A stretch of DNA of 64,000 nucleotides. It comes from Trichoplax sp. H2. Lineage: Eukaryota > Placozoa > Uniplacotomia > Trichoplacea. The notes under the pieces are model-generated. The model saw nothing but the letters and a program-made list of their open reading frames with translations, did not search any database and was not told the DNA's origin. Of the stretch, positions 52,801 to 64,000 are shown in pieces; positions within the stretch are counted from its first letter, which is position 1; every line of letters starts with the position of its first letter. The stretch lies in assembly GCA_003344405.1 (NCBI GenBank), contig NOWV01000128.1:62001-126000 (forward strand). Direction: 5' to 3'. The translations under genes were made by a program, and so were the position numbers.

Positions 52801-55800
52801 AGAAGCTTACAATGCTTAACTAGCTCTTGACTTGAACTAATATTCTCATTTGTTAATTTTACAAGCGCCAAATTTTCTTTATAGGCTAAGATTATCCATG
52901 TATCATCATCACCTCCAGGTAGTACGATTTGTAAAGATTGACCATGTTCAAATTTAGAAGATATTTGGAGAAAATTTTCTGAGAGATAAACCCAATCAGG
53001 TACCTGAAATAGCCGTAGGCATTGCCATGTTTCTACATCCCAAATCTATTTCGTCGTCAATATAATATTATTTTTAAAGATTTGGCGGGATTTATTTTAA
53101 CAACTCCTATTTCATATACTTTCTTAAATATTCAGGAAATTTATTTATTTCGGTACTAACTTCTATTTGGCATTCATTTCTCCATTCCATGGCTTTACGC
53201 TTATTGCTAGAATCATATTCATAATTTTTAAACCATAATAAAAGTTTCAAGCCATTTCTAATAAATTGGCATGATTGTATCTCGTTTGTATAAGAATTTT
53301 GCTTATTCATCGCTTGAATTTGATTATCGCGAATCTGCCAGATCTGTAATATAGCATAAATAATTCCTGGTATCGTCTATTTCATTTGATAAAATTAATA
53401 AGTAATTTTAGCCCTTGCTACTTATATTCAGGATGTATCTCTGACCTTAACGGTTTTCTTATCCATGGATTGCGTCATAATAATACAATCATTGCCCGGG
53501 TGAAAGTCTAAATTTCGAAATGATAAGCTCGATTCGGTAGCCTCATTATCGTCCATAAAGGAAAGTTGCTGTTTGGTATCAACGTTATAGATGATCCAGT
53601 TCCAATCGGATGTCTATCATTAAATATGAGCTCAACGTTATATACCAAAATATTGATATTTGGCCAGCAATATAGTAATAATAGTATGTTTAAAATTAGA
53701 TTTATTAGCTTTTGCAGAGGATCAAGTAGATCAACTGTAGATGAAAGAATACTAACTAAAACACTCCGAGAGCATCAGAAATCTATTAGCACGATAAATG
53801 ACGATAATGAAATTTAATATGGTCAATTCCAACATGCTCATACTTAATTCGTCATATATTATTACGCAAATTAAAAGCTTAAAATAAATAATCGTGTACT
53901 GAGACTTCAAATTTATAACAATTAGTTTAACTTGATTTGCAAAGCTAGTTTATGCTTATTTTGAACAAAAACTAATGAGAGCAATGTTTAAAGAATAACG
54001 ATATTCGCCAAAACTGAAAAATTTAATTTTAATTAAATGTAAAAGAATGAATCTATCTACGGGGTAATTCAATTTGAGTAGCATATTGCATTCTTAACAT
54101 TGGTTTACAAATCACCTGAACATCAGCGTAGGCATAAGCTATCAAAGATCCATTTTGCAGAAATTTTTGTACTTTGAATTGCATGATTAGCGGGAGTTAT
54201 TTCAAGAATAACTTTCGAAGAAAGATAGTGGCGGACCTGTATGAGCGCATGCATTTATATACTTCGTCAAATTTAACATTTTATTCATGTACAAATAATA
54301 CAGATAGGCAAACTAAAATCAGATAGAAATTGGCTTTTTAATTAGTTCATTTTTGGTTCTAAAACTGCCTACCGTAATGGAATATTGTTTTAAATCAATC
54401 GTGTTGGCATGGACAATCCTTAAATCACCATATTTTGGACTAGAGCAGTTGATAATGTCCCGAGTATTGCTACTGTCAATAATAGATCTATATCCAGTAT
54501 GAATTATTTTTCGATCTATCCATTTACAGTCTGTCTGCTTGATTTCATTGTTATTACTAGAAGTGGGTTATGCAAAGATGGGATTAATTATTTATTAATT
54601 GACACTATTCCATATTCGAATTACTTTAATTTACATGCAAATAGGATACAGCGTAATAAACATAGCTTACCCAGTAATTTTCCACCCTGTGGCTTTCCAA
54701 TAATCATTATCTTGATTTTTCCCATTTAGTTCAGCTAACTTCATGGCTTGTTTGTTAATCCAGTTGTCTTTTCTGTTGCTTATTAGTAAAAATTGTACTA
54801 TATCCATTGTCTTAATATGCAAGTAAGGTGCATTTGTATTTAGTAACTGGTACAATTCTTGAATATTGAACCATTTCTAGACGAGCAGAAATTATCGACG
54901 AAATTAATTATTTGTAAAGCAGGCCTATCACTCTCATATAGTTCTGATGCAATCTATTTAAATTAACCAGAGAGGTTATTTAATAGATCTAACAGTAAAA
55001 ACTGAAATTTGATTATATCAATTATAAGATTGACTGTACGTAGCAAATTAAGCAAGTGGTTTATCGGTGCGATAGAGTGGAAGGGGAGCAACAACTCTAA
55101 GCTGTATTTCGAGTAGTGAGGTTGCTGACAGTAACTATAAATGCGAAATTATCGAATTTATGCATTCTTGTTTTCTGGTAAAGAATGATTTAACTTTAAG
55201 AATTACATTTGAAGAACGATTAATAATTTTAGTATTGATTGCATACTAGCTAATGCATTTTAGATATTAAAGAAACGTTTAGAATAAATTTTAGAGTAAA
55301 CAAAAAAGGTGTGTCGGTAATGAATTTAATAGAAGTCATATCGTTATAGATAATCATAGAACAGTGATGTCCTTTAAATATCCTGTAATCGATCAATTTG
55401 CAACAGAAGATCCTGTAATATTACTGAAACTTCAGTGCAAAGTTGATGGTGTAAAGATTACGTTTATTTATAATCTCTACATTTTAGTCATGTAATTATA
55501 CTCTAAAGTAGTTGATGTATTTACTATATTTAAATGCCCAAAATATATAAACAAGTTAAGTGTAGTACCTCTATTTCTCCATTAAAATAAAAATAATCCA
55601 AGCATTTTTGAAGATCTGAATAAAGTTCCTTGGCCAATTTACACGACCTAAGTTTATTGGTTATCCAATCAAAATCACGAACAATTTCCTCTAAAGACAC
55701 TACATCTTCTGCTTGCACAACATGAAATATAAGATATTGATAGAAATAGCCGTCATCCGGATGCGTAAACCACTTCCTTTCACATCGATGAGCATAACCA

Positions 55801-58800
55801 TGGATTAGTGCTCGATTGAGTATTTTATTATAATCTGAAATTGATTGATCTGATTGTAATGGCTGTTGAAGAAAGTCTACCATAACTTCGGTAAGAATAC
55901 AACAGCTTGATGAATAACTGAGTGTACGCATAAACAAACAACAATTAGTTATTAAGATTTGACTGAGATATGAAACGATAAGCAATATGATTAAATGAAG
56001 CAAAACTAAAACTTATGATTTAATATTTGGCGTCAGTTATGTTTTGTCGAAGTTGATACTTACCTATAATACATTTATATATTTGTGTAAAGTTTAATTT
56101 CTACCTGTTTTCTTCTCTATATCGTAGAAGAGATTTCTGATGGAATTTCTTTAATAATGAGACTGTTTCGGATTGGCTGCACTTCCATAAAGATTGGATA
56201 GAATCAATCGGTATTGGAAGTTTTTTAAATGCTCCAAGTGAGCGAAATAAGTGGCGATCATTTTTATCCAACTGTTGGATACTTAAATCGAAAATTCGAT
56301 GGAATTTGAAGTCGGTTGTGCTTGATTCATTATTTTGTGCTTGATTGTCGATTATAGAGGCAACTTGTTGCCAATCTTTAACGTTCCTTAAATATAGACC
56401 ACTAATGATATCGATTGCCGAAGGATGATTTTTGCAAACTTCGATAACCCTAGAAATTTCCCGGTTTTGACGTGACTTTGGTAGATTGCTGTCGTTTTGA
56501 TGTTGGGCTAATACTTGTATTGCGTTATCGAATGTAAATTGTTCCTGACAGAATTTAGTAATTGCATTAATGAGTAATAATTTAAAATTTCTACTTAATT
56601 TTACAAAAATTTATGATAATAAGCTTTGTGATAGCCTCACTGCTACTACATTACTTCACCGTTTCATCATCAGCTACGGCCCACTGACATCCTTATTTTA
56701 TACTAATCATAACATGCCGCTTTAATTTATTTAATGTAATTTTAATATATAGCCTCTTTGTCCATAGAATGTGACTTTGATGAATTAGCTTCGCAGTCAA
56801 GCTTGATGTTTACATTCTTAATAATTTTTACGATAATTTTTGTTTACTGTGTATTAAGCGGTTAAGTATTTAGATCCTTAAATTGATGTAGCCTCCTAGT
56901 AATTATATTATAGAGTGGAAGATGATTTTTATTTTGATCAGTATAGAGATCGATATTTTTTTGTCAAATATTTCTAACAATGTGACACATGTATGATCAC
57001 ATTAAGTTGATTTGATAGCACATTGTGTCTAATAAACTTTAGATTTTGATAATAATCTTTGTTAACAACTCAAAATAAGTGCTTGACGTTAGAATCATAA
57101 AATTTTCCCTGATTAGTTCGTGATATAGAATGATAGTCATGTCCTACAGTATAGTTTATAGATCATTGGTGGTGCGGACTGCTTTTTGCTTTTGGATTAT
57201 AGCAAATTACTTGAAAAGTTTCTACACACACTTCTAATTCTTAATAATTGAGGTAATCTGTGTACAATACTGTAGTAGATCTAACAATATTTACTGATAG
57301 AAAAGCTACGTAAGAAACATCTCAGTTCGAGATGACTCTCCTAGTAAGGTATAATAATAATACTATAGTTGTTTATAAATTAGATGGCTCCTATATAAAC
57401 GGGAACATTTGAGTTGAGTTGTGTGATGAAAAGTTGTAGATGTATTTATGCTAATAAAAGTTTTATCTTTACGGTACTTTCTGTGTGTATATAGTAAGAG
57501 AGCGTTTAAGTCAGTAGTTATAGACTTTTACCGAACGTTTCCTTGTGGCAGAGTTTAAATTATAACATATTTACTTTCTCTACTTACTTTGAGGTATTTG
57601 CAATCGCGATCAGAATACTGTATATCTCTCTTCCGTGATTAAAGTTATTCTTACAATTAGAAATGCAAGCGATATCAAAAATATATATATGTTGTGATTT
57701 TCTTACTATTACCAACGGTATCAGCAAGTAATAAAAATATTTATCTGCAGTATAAACACATAGTTAGCTAATTCCATAAGGTAACAAAAAATATTTCTAC
57801 GATTGTGATAAATCACTTGCAAATTAGATGAAGTAGTTTCGAAAAAAATACTAACCGGCATTTTATAATATTCATATTTATCCATGTTTTGAGGTTTTGA
57901 GTATTGTGATGTGACGATCGATTTCTTAACAAAATCCAAGAATTCATAATGATGTTCTTTGCGGATATCATCAAATATGAATAACGTGTTGCAATTTTCT
58001 ATACCTGGAATTGAACACATTTTGTCACAAAGTCATTATTGTAGCCAGATTGAGTAAGAATTTTTCGTCATTCGTGACAATCAAGTACCAAAAATGAACG
58101 ATCATAATGATTTTAGGAGTAATGTTGTTAGCGTTACCTTTATGGAAATATTGCACTTTCTTCTTGAAGGTTTCCAGATCATCCGGTAAATTATCCTCGC
58201 CCCATTCCAAGTCCAATAGTAAATGGTTCAATTTGAGAAACAGCTGAAAGTCCGAAATGTTTCCTAAATACCATCAAAAATAAGAATTATTGTACGACTT
58301 AACAATGTAGCTATTTAGAAAAGTTTATTTACTATACTAGGCACTAAAGGAGAATTATCGAACTAGACGGAAATATATTTGCTAATTATCGATATTACAG
58401 TAGCAGAGCTATTACTAAACGAACTATCTTTAGATATAAATAGATTAAGTGTTCAAAGTAAGCTCAATGAGAAGAAATACTAGTCTACAATATTTTGAAG
58501 TGACAATGAAACTTGGTAAAATTTAGTATATAAATCTAATACACAAAGTAAAGTGGATGCTATCGCAGCTAAATCAATAGCAACAATCTATTGATGGAGA
58601 ACCGTGGAGTTATATTCCTAAAAGTAATGGTGTTTTTAATTACTGTTAATTTAAGATCTATTATAGGTAATTATTATTAATTGCGTCGATATATTACAAA
58701 TATGAGTTGATTATACGGTAGTTTGGATGTATGGCCATTGTAAGAATTCACGGTAAAATATAGTTCTAAAGTCTCTTAATAACTTCGATTATGATTAGGA

Positions 58801-60760
58801 TAAATGCTAGACGCAGTAACGAAAAATCTAGTTTGTTATGTTACATTAATATATACTAGGTAGGAAATCTAATACTACCAACTCCATTTCAATTTTATTC
58901 AGTTAGAAATTAAAGTGCGACAGAAGGATTGAAATTATTCGTGTCCTAAAGGATCTGGCATTAGTATGTTCTGAATATAAGTATAAATCACAGTACCAAT
59001 TCGAAGCCAATAGCAGCTATAAAATTTAAAGCAGCCTTCATTCTCAATAGCTCTTTGAATAGATTGACAGACAGCCGTAGTTTTACCACTTCCAACACCT
59101 CCATGTATTAAGATATGACCTCCATCTTGATCAATTCTCTTCAATTGCTTACCAATATTCTTAGTAAATTCTTTGTAGAGAACGTTGTGATGATCGGAGA
59201 TTATGGGTATGTGTTGCAATAAGTATTCTATAGCAATTAGATAAAACGCAAATCCTTCAATAGGCATAGTAATTTTTAATATCAAAACTTTCTGACAGAA
59301 AGTAGTATTGTAATTTTTTTAAATTTTAAGATGATTTGTTTGCAATATAGCAAATTGTACATGTTAAAATTGAGATGAAATAAACGCTAAATTTAAAAAA
59401 AACAGCTGATATAAATGGGTTAAGGTTTAATTATAACTGTATTTCTAATACATCTTGATCGCACCTTGGTTACCAATGCGTTTTTGCTCTTTTTCCCTAA
59501 GGTCAACTTGGATTGAATAATAACAGATTAGGCTTGAGGTTTATCTACAACAGGTTTTGATATTTCAGTCCATAATAATTCTATGCAATTTGTAGATTAA
59601 TGAGATTCTATCTTGTAGTAAATTAGTAAGTCAATTACTTTTCAAACTATAAGGTGAACATAATACTTATGCTAATGTACATAATGGAATGACTGTAGAC
59701 ATTTAGAAGATCTAGCCTTTTCAAATAGCTTAAAGAAGAGATAACTTAATTATTTGCATCTTTGAAAATTTGATGTGAAACATCTTACGTAATTGTTCAG
59801 CAATATCCCGGCAGCCTATTTTGATCATAATTTCTAATAGCTCTTTAAAAGTTTTGTTCACGACTTTGCCGTAATACAACATATAGGATGCTCTTGACTC
59901 AAAAGTGTAAAAGCTATCCATAACTTCATAGCAATATGTTGCATGATCTTTGCATACTTCATTACCAAGAGCCAACCATTTTCTACCAATGTTTTTTACT
60001 ATAATTTCGTAATATTTCTCACATTCTATAAAATAGTTATCGTGTTAGTAGATAACATCAATTTAATACAATAATAGTGGCGTTACTGGCCATTTTATTT
60101 GCTGAAATTAATCTCAAAAATTCGGTTAATTAAAACAGCCATATATGTGTTGTCTCATGTTTATCTACCTTAGTAGTACAGTTAAATTTTGTTATGTAGT
60201 GAAGATCAATATGCAGTCTGCATTTAGTAGAATATTCTGATGAAATTTCATATTTTTTGTTGTCATTAAATGATATATTTTTATTAAAGGCTAAATAAGT
60301 ACTTGAAATCTATTTTGGTCAAAAGGTGAAGAAATCTGTTTGCACTTCAGAAGCTATATTAAGCCAAAAAATTGTAGAAATTAAAGCGCTGTTAAGTGAT
60401 TCTAGGATTTTAGAATGTATCTTACAGATACTACACAAGCACTATAAACATTTGCAGAAACCCTCATTTCAGCTGGAAAACCTTGATAATATACTAGCTT
60501 CAGACTCTAGAAACTGTAAATTATAAACAAAATTTACTGCCTGTAAGTTTTTTAACTGCTCTTAAATTAACAATTAAATTGCAATTTTAGTGTAGCTAAC
60601 ATATTAGTAATTAAAGCCCTTACCTAATACATAAGGATATTCATCTTCTACGATAGCCTGTTCCATATCAACTATATTCCAAGGTTGTGATAAAGCCGAT
60701 GAATATTCTGTTGCAAATAGGATAAAATGTAGGTCCGATAGTTTAATATCAGATGGTTTT
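49887..60760 (-). CDS. APAF-1-like NB-ARC/WD40 protein with N-terminal death domain
   Basis: Apoptosome-type scaffold: nucleotide-binding oligomerisation ATPase with WD repeats. Exons read with matching phases, 5' to 3': 60624-60760 (N-terminal, uncertain), 59789-60025, 59474-59506, 58992-59287, 58138-58243, 57856-58004, about 56590-56105, 55569-55905, 54671-54876, 54373-54487, 53446-53613, 53161-53343, 52707-53045, 52393-52600, 52136-52326, 51874-52050, 51230-51382, 50811-51038, 50461-50670, 50286-50348, 49887-50201. The 59789 exon looks like a death domain (IGRKWLALG .. LLEIMIKIGCRDIAEQL). P-loop GGVGSGKTT is in 58992-59287, Walker B TLFIFDD in 57856-58004, ARC/winged helix (IFDLSIQQLD, KSLLRY) in the 56 kb exon. 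FYQYLIFHVVQAE and DFDWITNKL match the APAF-1 helical region, then about 780 codons of WD40-type sequence (MTQSMDKKTVKV, IWDVETWQCLRLF). At least one exon between 57856 and 56590 is not resolved, and the true start codon is not identified. Confidence 0.85.
57286..57570 (+). repeat. Dispersed repeat, copy 2 (inside APAF-1-like intron)
   Basis: Matches 10642-10930 in inverted orientation, with the same ordered landmarks: TTACTGATAGAAAAGCTA start, TATATAAACGGGAACATTTG, GCTAATAAAAGTTTTATC, GCGTTTAAGTCAGTAG. It lies in the unresolved intron between the Walker B exon and the winged-helix exon. Confidence 0.7.
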
Positions 60761-61231
60761 CTGTAGCGGCGATTAATGGATTGAACATAGAACTAAATTT
60801 ATTCTAAAATAACCTAGTGTAAGATACTCTGAGGGAACGAGATTGAATATTTTGAGCGAAATTGATAAATTATAAAAGTGTTATATTGGTTTCAGGTTAG
60901 TGCTACGCAAAATTAGATGGATAGCAATGTTATATTTTTAAATAAACTCGACTAGTACGACATAAAGAATGAGGTTTTGCATTATTGCAACTGTAATAAA
61001 TCTGTAGCTTAAATACGTAGGTTTATCTCTGTGGATCTTTAGCGATTTATAGCAGATTTTCAAGTTTTTAATTCGGTTATTCCCTTGGAAAGCTTTAATC
61101 GTAATTAAATGTTTCATAATACAATTACAAGGGAACATTATTTCCTATAAAAAGTGCTGATAGAGCCGAATAAATTTTGAATATGTCATGAACTTTCGAA
61201 ATTATGGTGGGTAAAAAACTTAGGTCTAGTC
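59992..61231. repeat. Segmental duplication, copy A (5' end of APAF-1-like gene)
   Basis: Nearly identical to 61727-63122 with a few percent substitutions by eye. It covers the first 34 bases of the death-domain exon, the N-terminal exon and upstream sequence, and ends at the shared CTTAGGTCTAGTCTCGG, after which the copies differ completely. Confidence 0.92.
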
Positions 61232-61706
61232 TCGGTGTTACAGTGTTAAATACTGTATTACAGTAGAAATAACTATGTTAGGATAATTCTGTTAGACTAT
61301 CCTTATTTAGTTAACTTCTAATTTGGATATACTGTATTTTAATATAGCACTGACTTTTTATGACAGTGACACTTATACACATACTGAAATTATAATAGTT
61401 ATAATAGGGAATGCAAATCATCTGCTTACAGTTCGAATCATTGTGATTGTAATTTACTTATGGTAGACTGTAAATTATCATGGAAATGTTCCGTGATAGG
61501 ACATATCGTAATCTGACTATTCTGTATTAGTCATTACATGTCTATGTTCGTAAATACTGTTGTCTGCATTAAGGGAGCAGTAGCTAAAATTAATATCTAA
61601 TTCAGTAAATGATTCTAATGTTAATTGTATTAACTATGACTCATGAACTATTGAGGAATAGTATATAAATGCAGTATATCGTGAAATAAAGAAGAATTGT
61701 CCAACT
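61232..61706. other. Unique sequence between duplication copy A and the assembly gap
   Basis: About 475 bases, AT-rich, with no open frame or motif of note. It is absent from copy B. Confidence 0.7.
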
Positions 61707-61726
61707 NNNNNNNNNNNNNNNNNNNN
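61707..61726. other. Assembly gap (20 N)
   Basis: A run of exactly 20 undetermined bases. The sequence to its right starts abruptly inside copy B of the duplication, in the middle of a death-domain exon, so the true length and content of the gap are unknown. Confidence 0.99.
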
Positions 61727-62647
61727 TTTTTTACTATAATTTCGTAATATTTCTCACATTCTATAAAATAGTTATCGTGTTAGTAGATAACATCAATTTA
61801 ATACAATAATAGTGGCATTACTGGCCATTTTATTTGCTGAAATCAATCTCAAAAATTCGGTTAATTAAAACAGCCATATATGTGTTGTCTCATATTTATC
61901 TACCTTAGCAGTACAATTACATTTTGGTATGTAGTGAAGATCAATATGCAGTCTGCATTTAGTAGAATATTCTGATGAAATTTTATATTTTTTGTTGTCA
62001 TTAAATGACGAATGAATAAATATTGAGTATATATGGGAGAAAATGCGATTTAATTTCTTATTTAGCTGATTCTCAGACGGGTCTTAAAGATAGATTGTAC
62101 AGTACTTATACGAATAAGTGACATTTGCTAGAGCTATTAATTGAATTTTTATACTCGCAATATATTTTTACTAAAGGCTAAATAAGTACTTGAAATCTAT
62201 ATTGGTCAAAAGGTGAAGAAATCTGTTTGCACTTCAGAAGCTACATTAAGCCAAAAAATTGTAGAAATTAAAGCACTGTTAAGTGATTCTAGGATTTTAG
62301 AATGTATCTTACAGATACTACACAAGCACTATAAACATTTGCAGAAACCCTCATTTCAGCTGGAAAACCTTGATAATATACTGGCTTGAGACTCTAGAAA
62401 CTGTAAACTATAAACAAAATTTACTGCCTGTAAGTTTTTTAACTGCTCTTAAATTAACAATTAAATTGCAATTTTAGTGTAGCTAACATATTAGTAATTA
62501 AAGCCCTTACCTAATACAAAAGGATATTCATCTTCTACGACAGTCTCTTCCATTTCGACTATATTCCAAGGTAGTGATAAAGCCGATGAATATTCTGTTG
62601 CAAATAGGATAAAATGTAGGTCCGATAGTTTAATATCAGATGGTTTT
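61727..62647 (-). pseudogene. Partial second APAF-1-like gene 5' end (fragment next to gap)
   Basis: Contains the counterpart of the N-terminal exon (62511-62647, same 137-base length, open in the same frame, same donor GTAAGG) and the first 34 bases of the death-domain exon (61727-61760), which then runs into the gap. In the N-terminal exon the second half carries mostly conservative amino-acid changes, VDMEQAIVEDEYPYVL to VEMEETVVEDEYPFVL, as expected for a still-selected paralogue or allele. Whether it belongs to a whole second gene, an alternative haplotype or a broken copy cannot be told here. Confidence 0.5.
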
Positions 62648-63122
62648 CTGTAGCGGTGATTAATGGATTAAATGTAGAACTAAATTTATTCTAAAATAGC
62701 CTAGTGTAAGATACACTGAGGGAACGAGATTGAATATTTTGAGCGAAATTGATAAATTATAAAAGTGTTATCTTGGTTTCAGGTTAGTGCTAGGCAAAAT
62801 TAGATGGATAGCAATGTTGTATTTTTAAATAAACTCGACTAGTACGACATAAAGAATGAGGTTTTGCATTATTGCAGCTGTAATAAATCTATAGCTTAAA
62901 TACGTAGGTTTATCTCTGTGGATCTTTAGCGATTCGTAGTAGATTTTCAAGTTTTTAATTCGGTTATTCCCTTGGAAAGCTTTAATCATAATTAAATGTT
63001 TCATAATACAATTACAAGGGAACATTATTTCCTATAAAAAGTGCTGACAGAGCTGAATCAATTTTTGAATTTGTCATGAACTTTCGAAATTATGGTGGGT
63101 AAAGAACTTAGGTCTAGTCTCG
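61727..63122. repeat. Segmental duplication, copy B
   Basis: Second copy of 59992-61231, in the same orientation. It differs by scattered substitutions and by a 152-base segment (62009-62160) that copy A lacks. Its left end is cut by the gap. Confidence 0.92.
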
Positions 63123-64000
63123 GATATAGAAGTAACTGTGATTAAAACCGAAGGTCGCGGAAAGCTTCCATTGCTTCATGATGATATTTCTATGGTCAGA
63201 CATCATAAGTAGTAAGAGTAATTGGACTATAATAAATTTGAACGTGTAATGATGTGAAAATTTTCATTTACAAACGTTGAGGTAATCGCAATTTGTTCCA
63301 TTGCAGAAATGCTGGTCATGTAGGTCAGTTTTCTAATCATACTTCGCTATCGAGTTAAAGAAAACAGAAATAATAGTTTTAATAATTTAATGAAGGTTAA
63401 TTTTTATAATTCTCCTTCAAGTGCTTGTATTGTACTTATTCTAGCATTAAAAATATGATTATTTGGTTGATTACAACAGAAGATTTTAGTTAGTATCTTG
63501 GTATATTGTAAATCCGACTGCTTTATTCGGGCAAGAATTTAAGATAATCGACAGCATGATTTTTTTTTACAATGAGATATTGTGAGGTTGTAGTTCAAAC
63601 GTTGTAATAGAATATATATGTGGCTAATTTTGATCATCAATTACAGTAAAAGTTAATGTCATTTTATGATTTCATGCTGTATGAAACCGAATGTTCGATA
63701 TGTGCTCTAATTAAGATTGTTGTTCTATCTTATCGTATACTGTAAAAATCTATAATTTTAAGTTAAACTACGATTATATTAATTTAGAAATTTCGGTAAT
63801 CTAGGGTATAATATATAATTAATGTGTATGCTTGATTGCTAGTTTAATTTGGAGTAATTTAGAACGATAATTGGATAGTTTAATGTCACCAGCTGCACTG
63901 CGTAGCACACAAAAGGTGGCGTAGTTCGATGGTTTAGTGAAGTTGAAGATAGAGAAGAGAACAAAAGTCTGGGATAATCATGAGTTATCTCATTAATTGG
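63123..64000. other. Right-end unique sequence
   Basis: About 880 AT-rich bases after the duplication. No coding exon with credible splice sites, RNA gene or repeat was recognised. Confidence 0.6.

Noticed and set aside
53566-54729. Plus-strand frames within the WD40 region
   Set aside because: Opposite-strand shadows of minus-strand exons that fit APAF-1 homology and phase.
60938-61138. 66-codon minus-strand frame repeated at 62825-63025
   Set aside because: It is kept only because the segment is duplicated; most differences between the copies change amino acids without regard to type, and no domain is seen.
61727-63122. A second complete APAF-1-like gene
   Set aside because: Only the 5' end is present. 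The rest would have to lie in the 20-N gap or elsewhere, so only a fragment is reported.

Overview
This is animal nuclear DNA: AT-rich, with genes broken into many short exons joined at GT..AG introns, long non-coding spacers, and one 20-base N run marking a scaffold gap. No prokaryotic operons, ribosome binding sites, rRNA or tRNA genes were seen. The gene families (secreted lipoxygenases, HD-PTP/PTPN23, GT61 glycosyltransferase, APAF-1-like NB-ARC/WD40 protein), the base composition and the gene density suggest an early-branching metazoan. A placozoan (Trichoplax/Hoilungia type) is my best inference, not a proven one.

Layout. (1) 161-6767, minus strand: 5' half of a lipoxygenase gene that runs off the left edge. 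(2) 14632-23449, minus: a complete tandem paralogue with 12 exons and 870 codons. Both encode a signal peptide, two small Cys-rich/EGF-like modules, the first part of a lipoxygenase domain, then a C-type-lectin-like domain on its own exon inserted in the catalytic domain. In the complete copy the lectin is followed by the iron-binding half of the enzyme. (3) 32890-44179, minus: an intact 34-exon ptpn23 orthologue of about 1680 aa (BRO1, HD/V domain, Pro/Gln-rich linker, PTP domain), with a PTP active site that looks disabled. Its first intron holds a tandem satellite. (4) 44180-45834: divergent upstream region with an extreme palindromic TGTAC/GTACA pentamer array. (5) 45835-48084, plus: a six-exon GT61 glycosyltransferase resembling POMGNT2. 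(6) 49887-60025 and probably to about 60760, minus: an APAF-1-like gene with an N-terminal death domain, NB-ARC with P-loop and Walker B, winged-helix/helical region and WD40 repeats. (7) 59992-63122: its 5' end is duplicated on the two sides of the N gap.

Exon models were built by hand by requiring splice signals and phase continuity. For the second lipoxygenase, ptpn23 and the GT61 gene, the exon lengths add up to exact multiples of three with no internal stop. That is the main support for those models.

The genes are not an operon and probably do not act in one pathway. The most notable item is the secreted lectin-lipoxygenase pair: an oxylipin-forming enzyme in which an extracellular recognition module sits next to the expected substrate-entry region.
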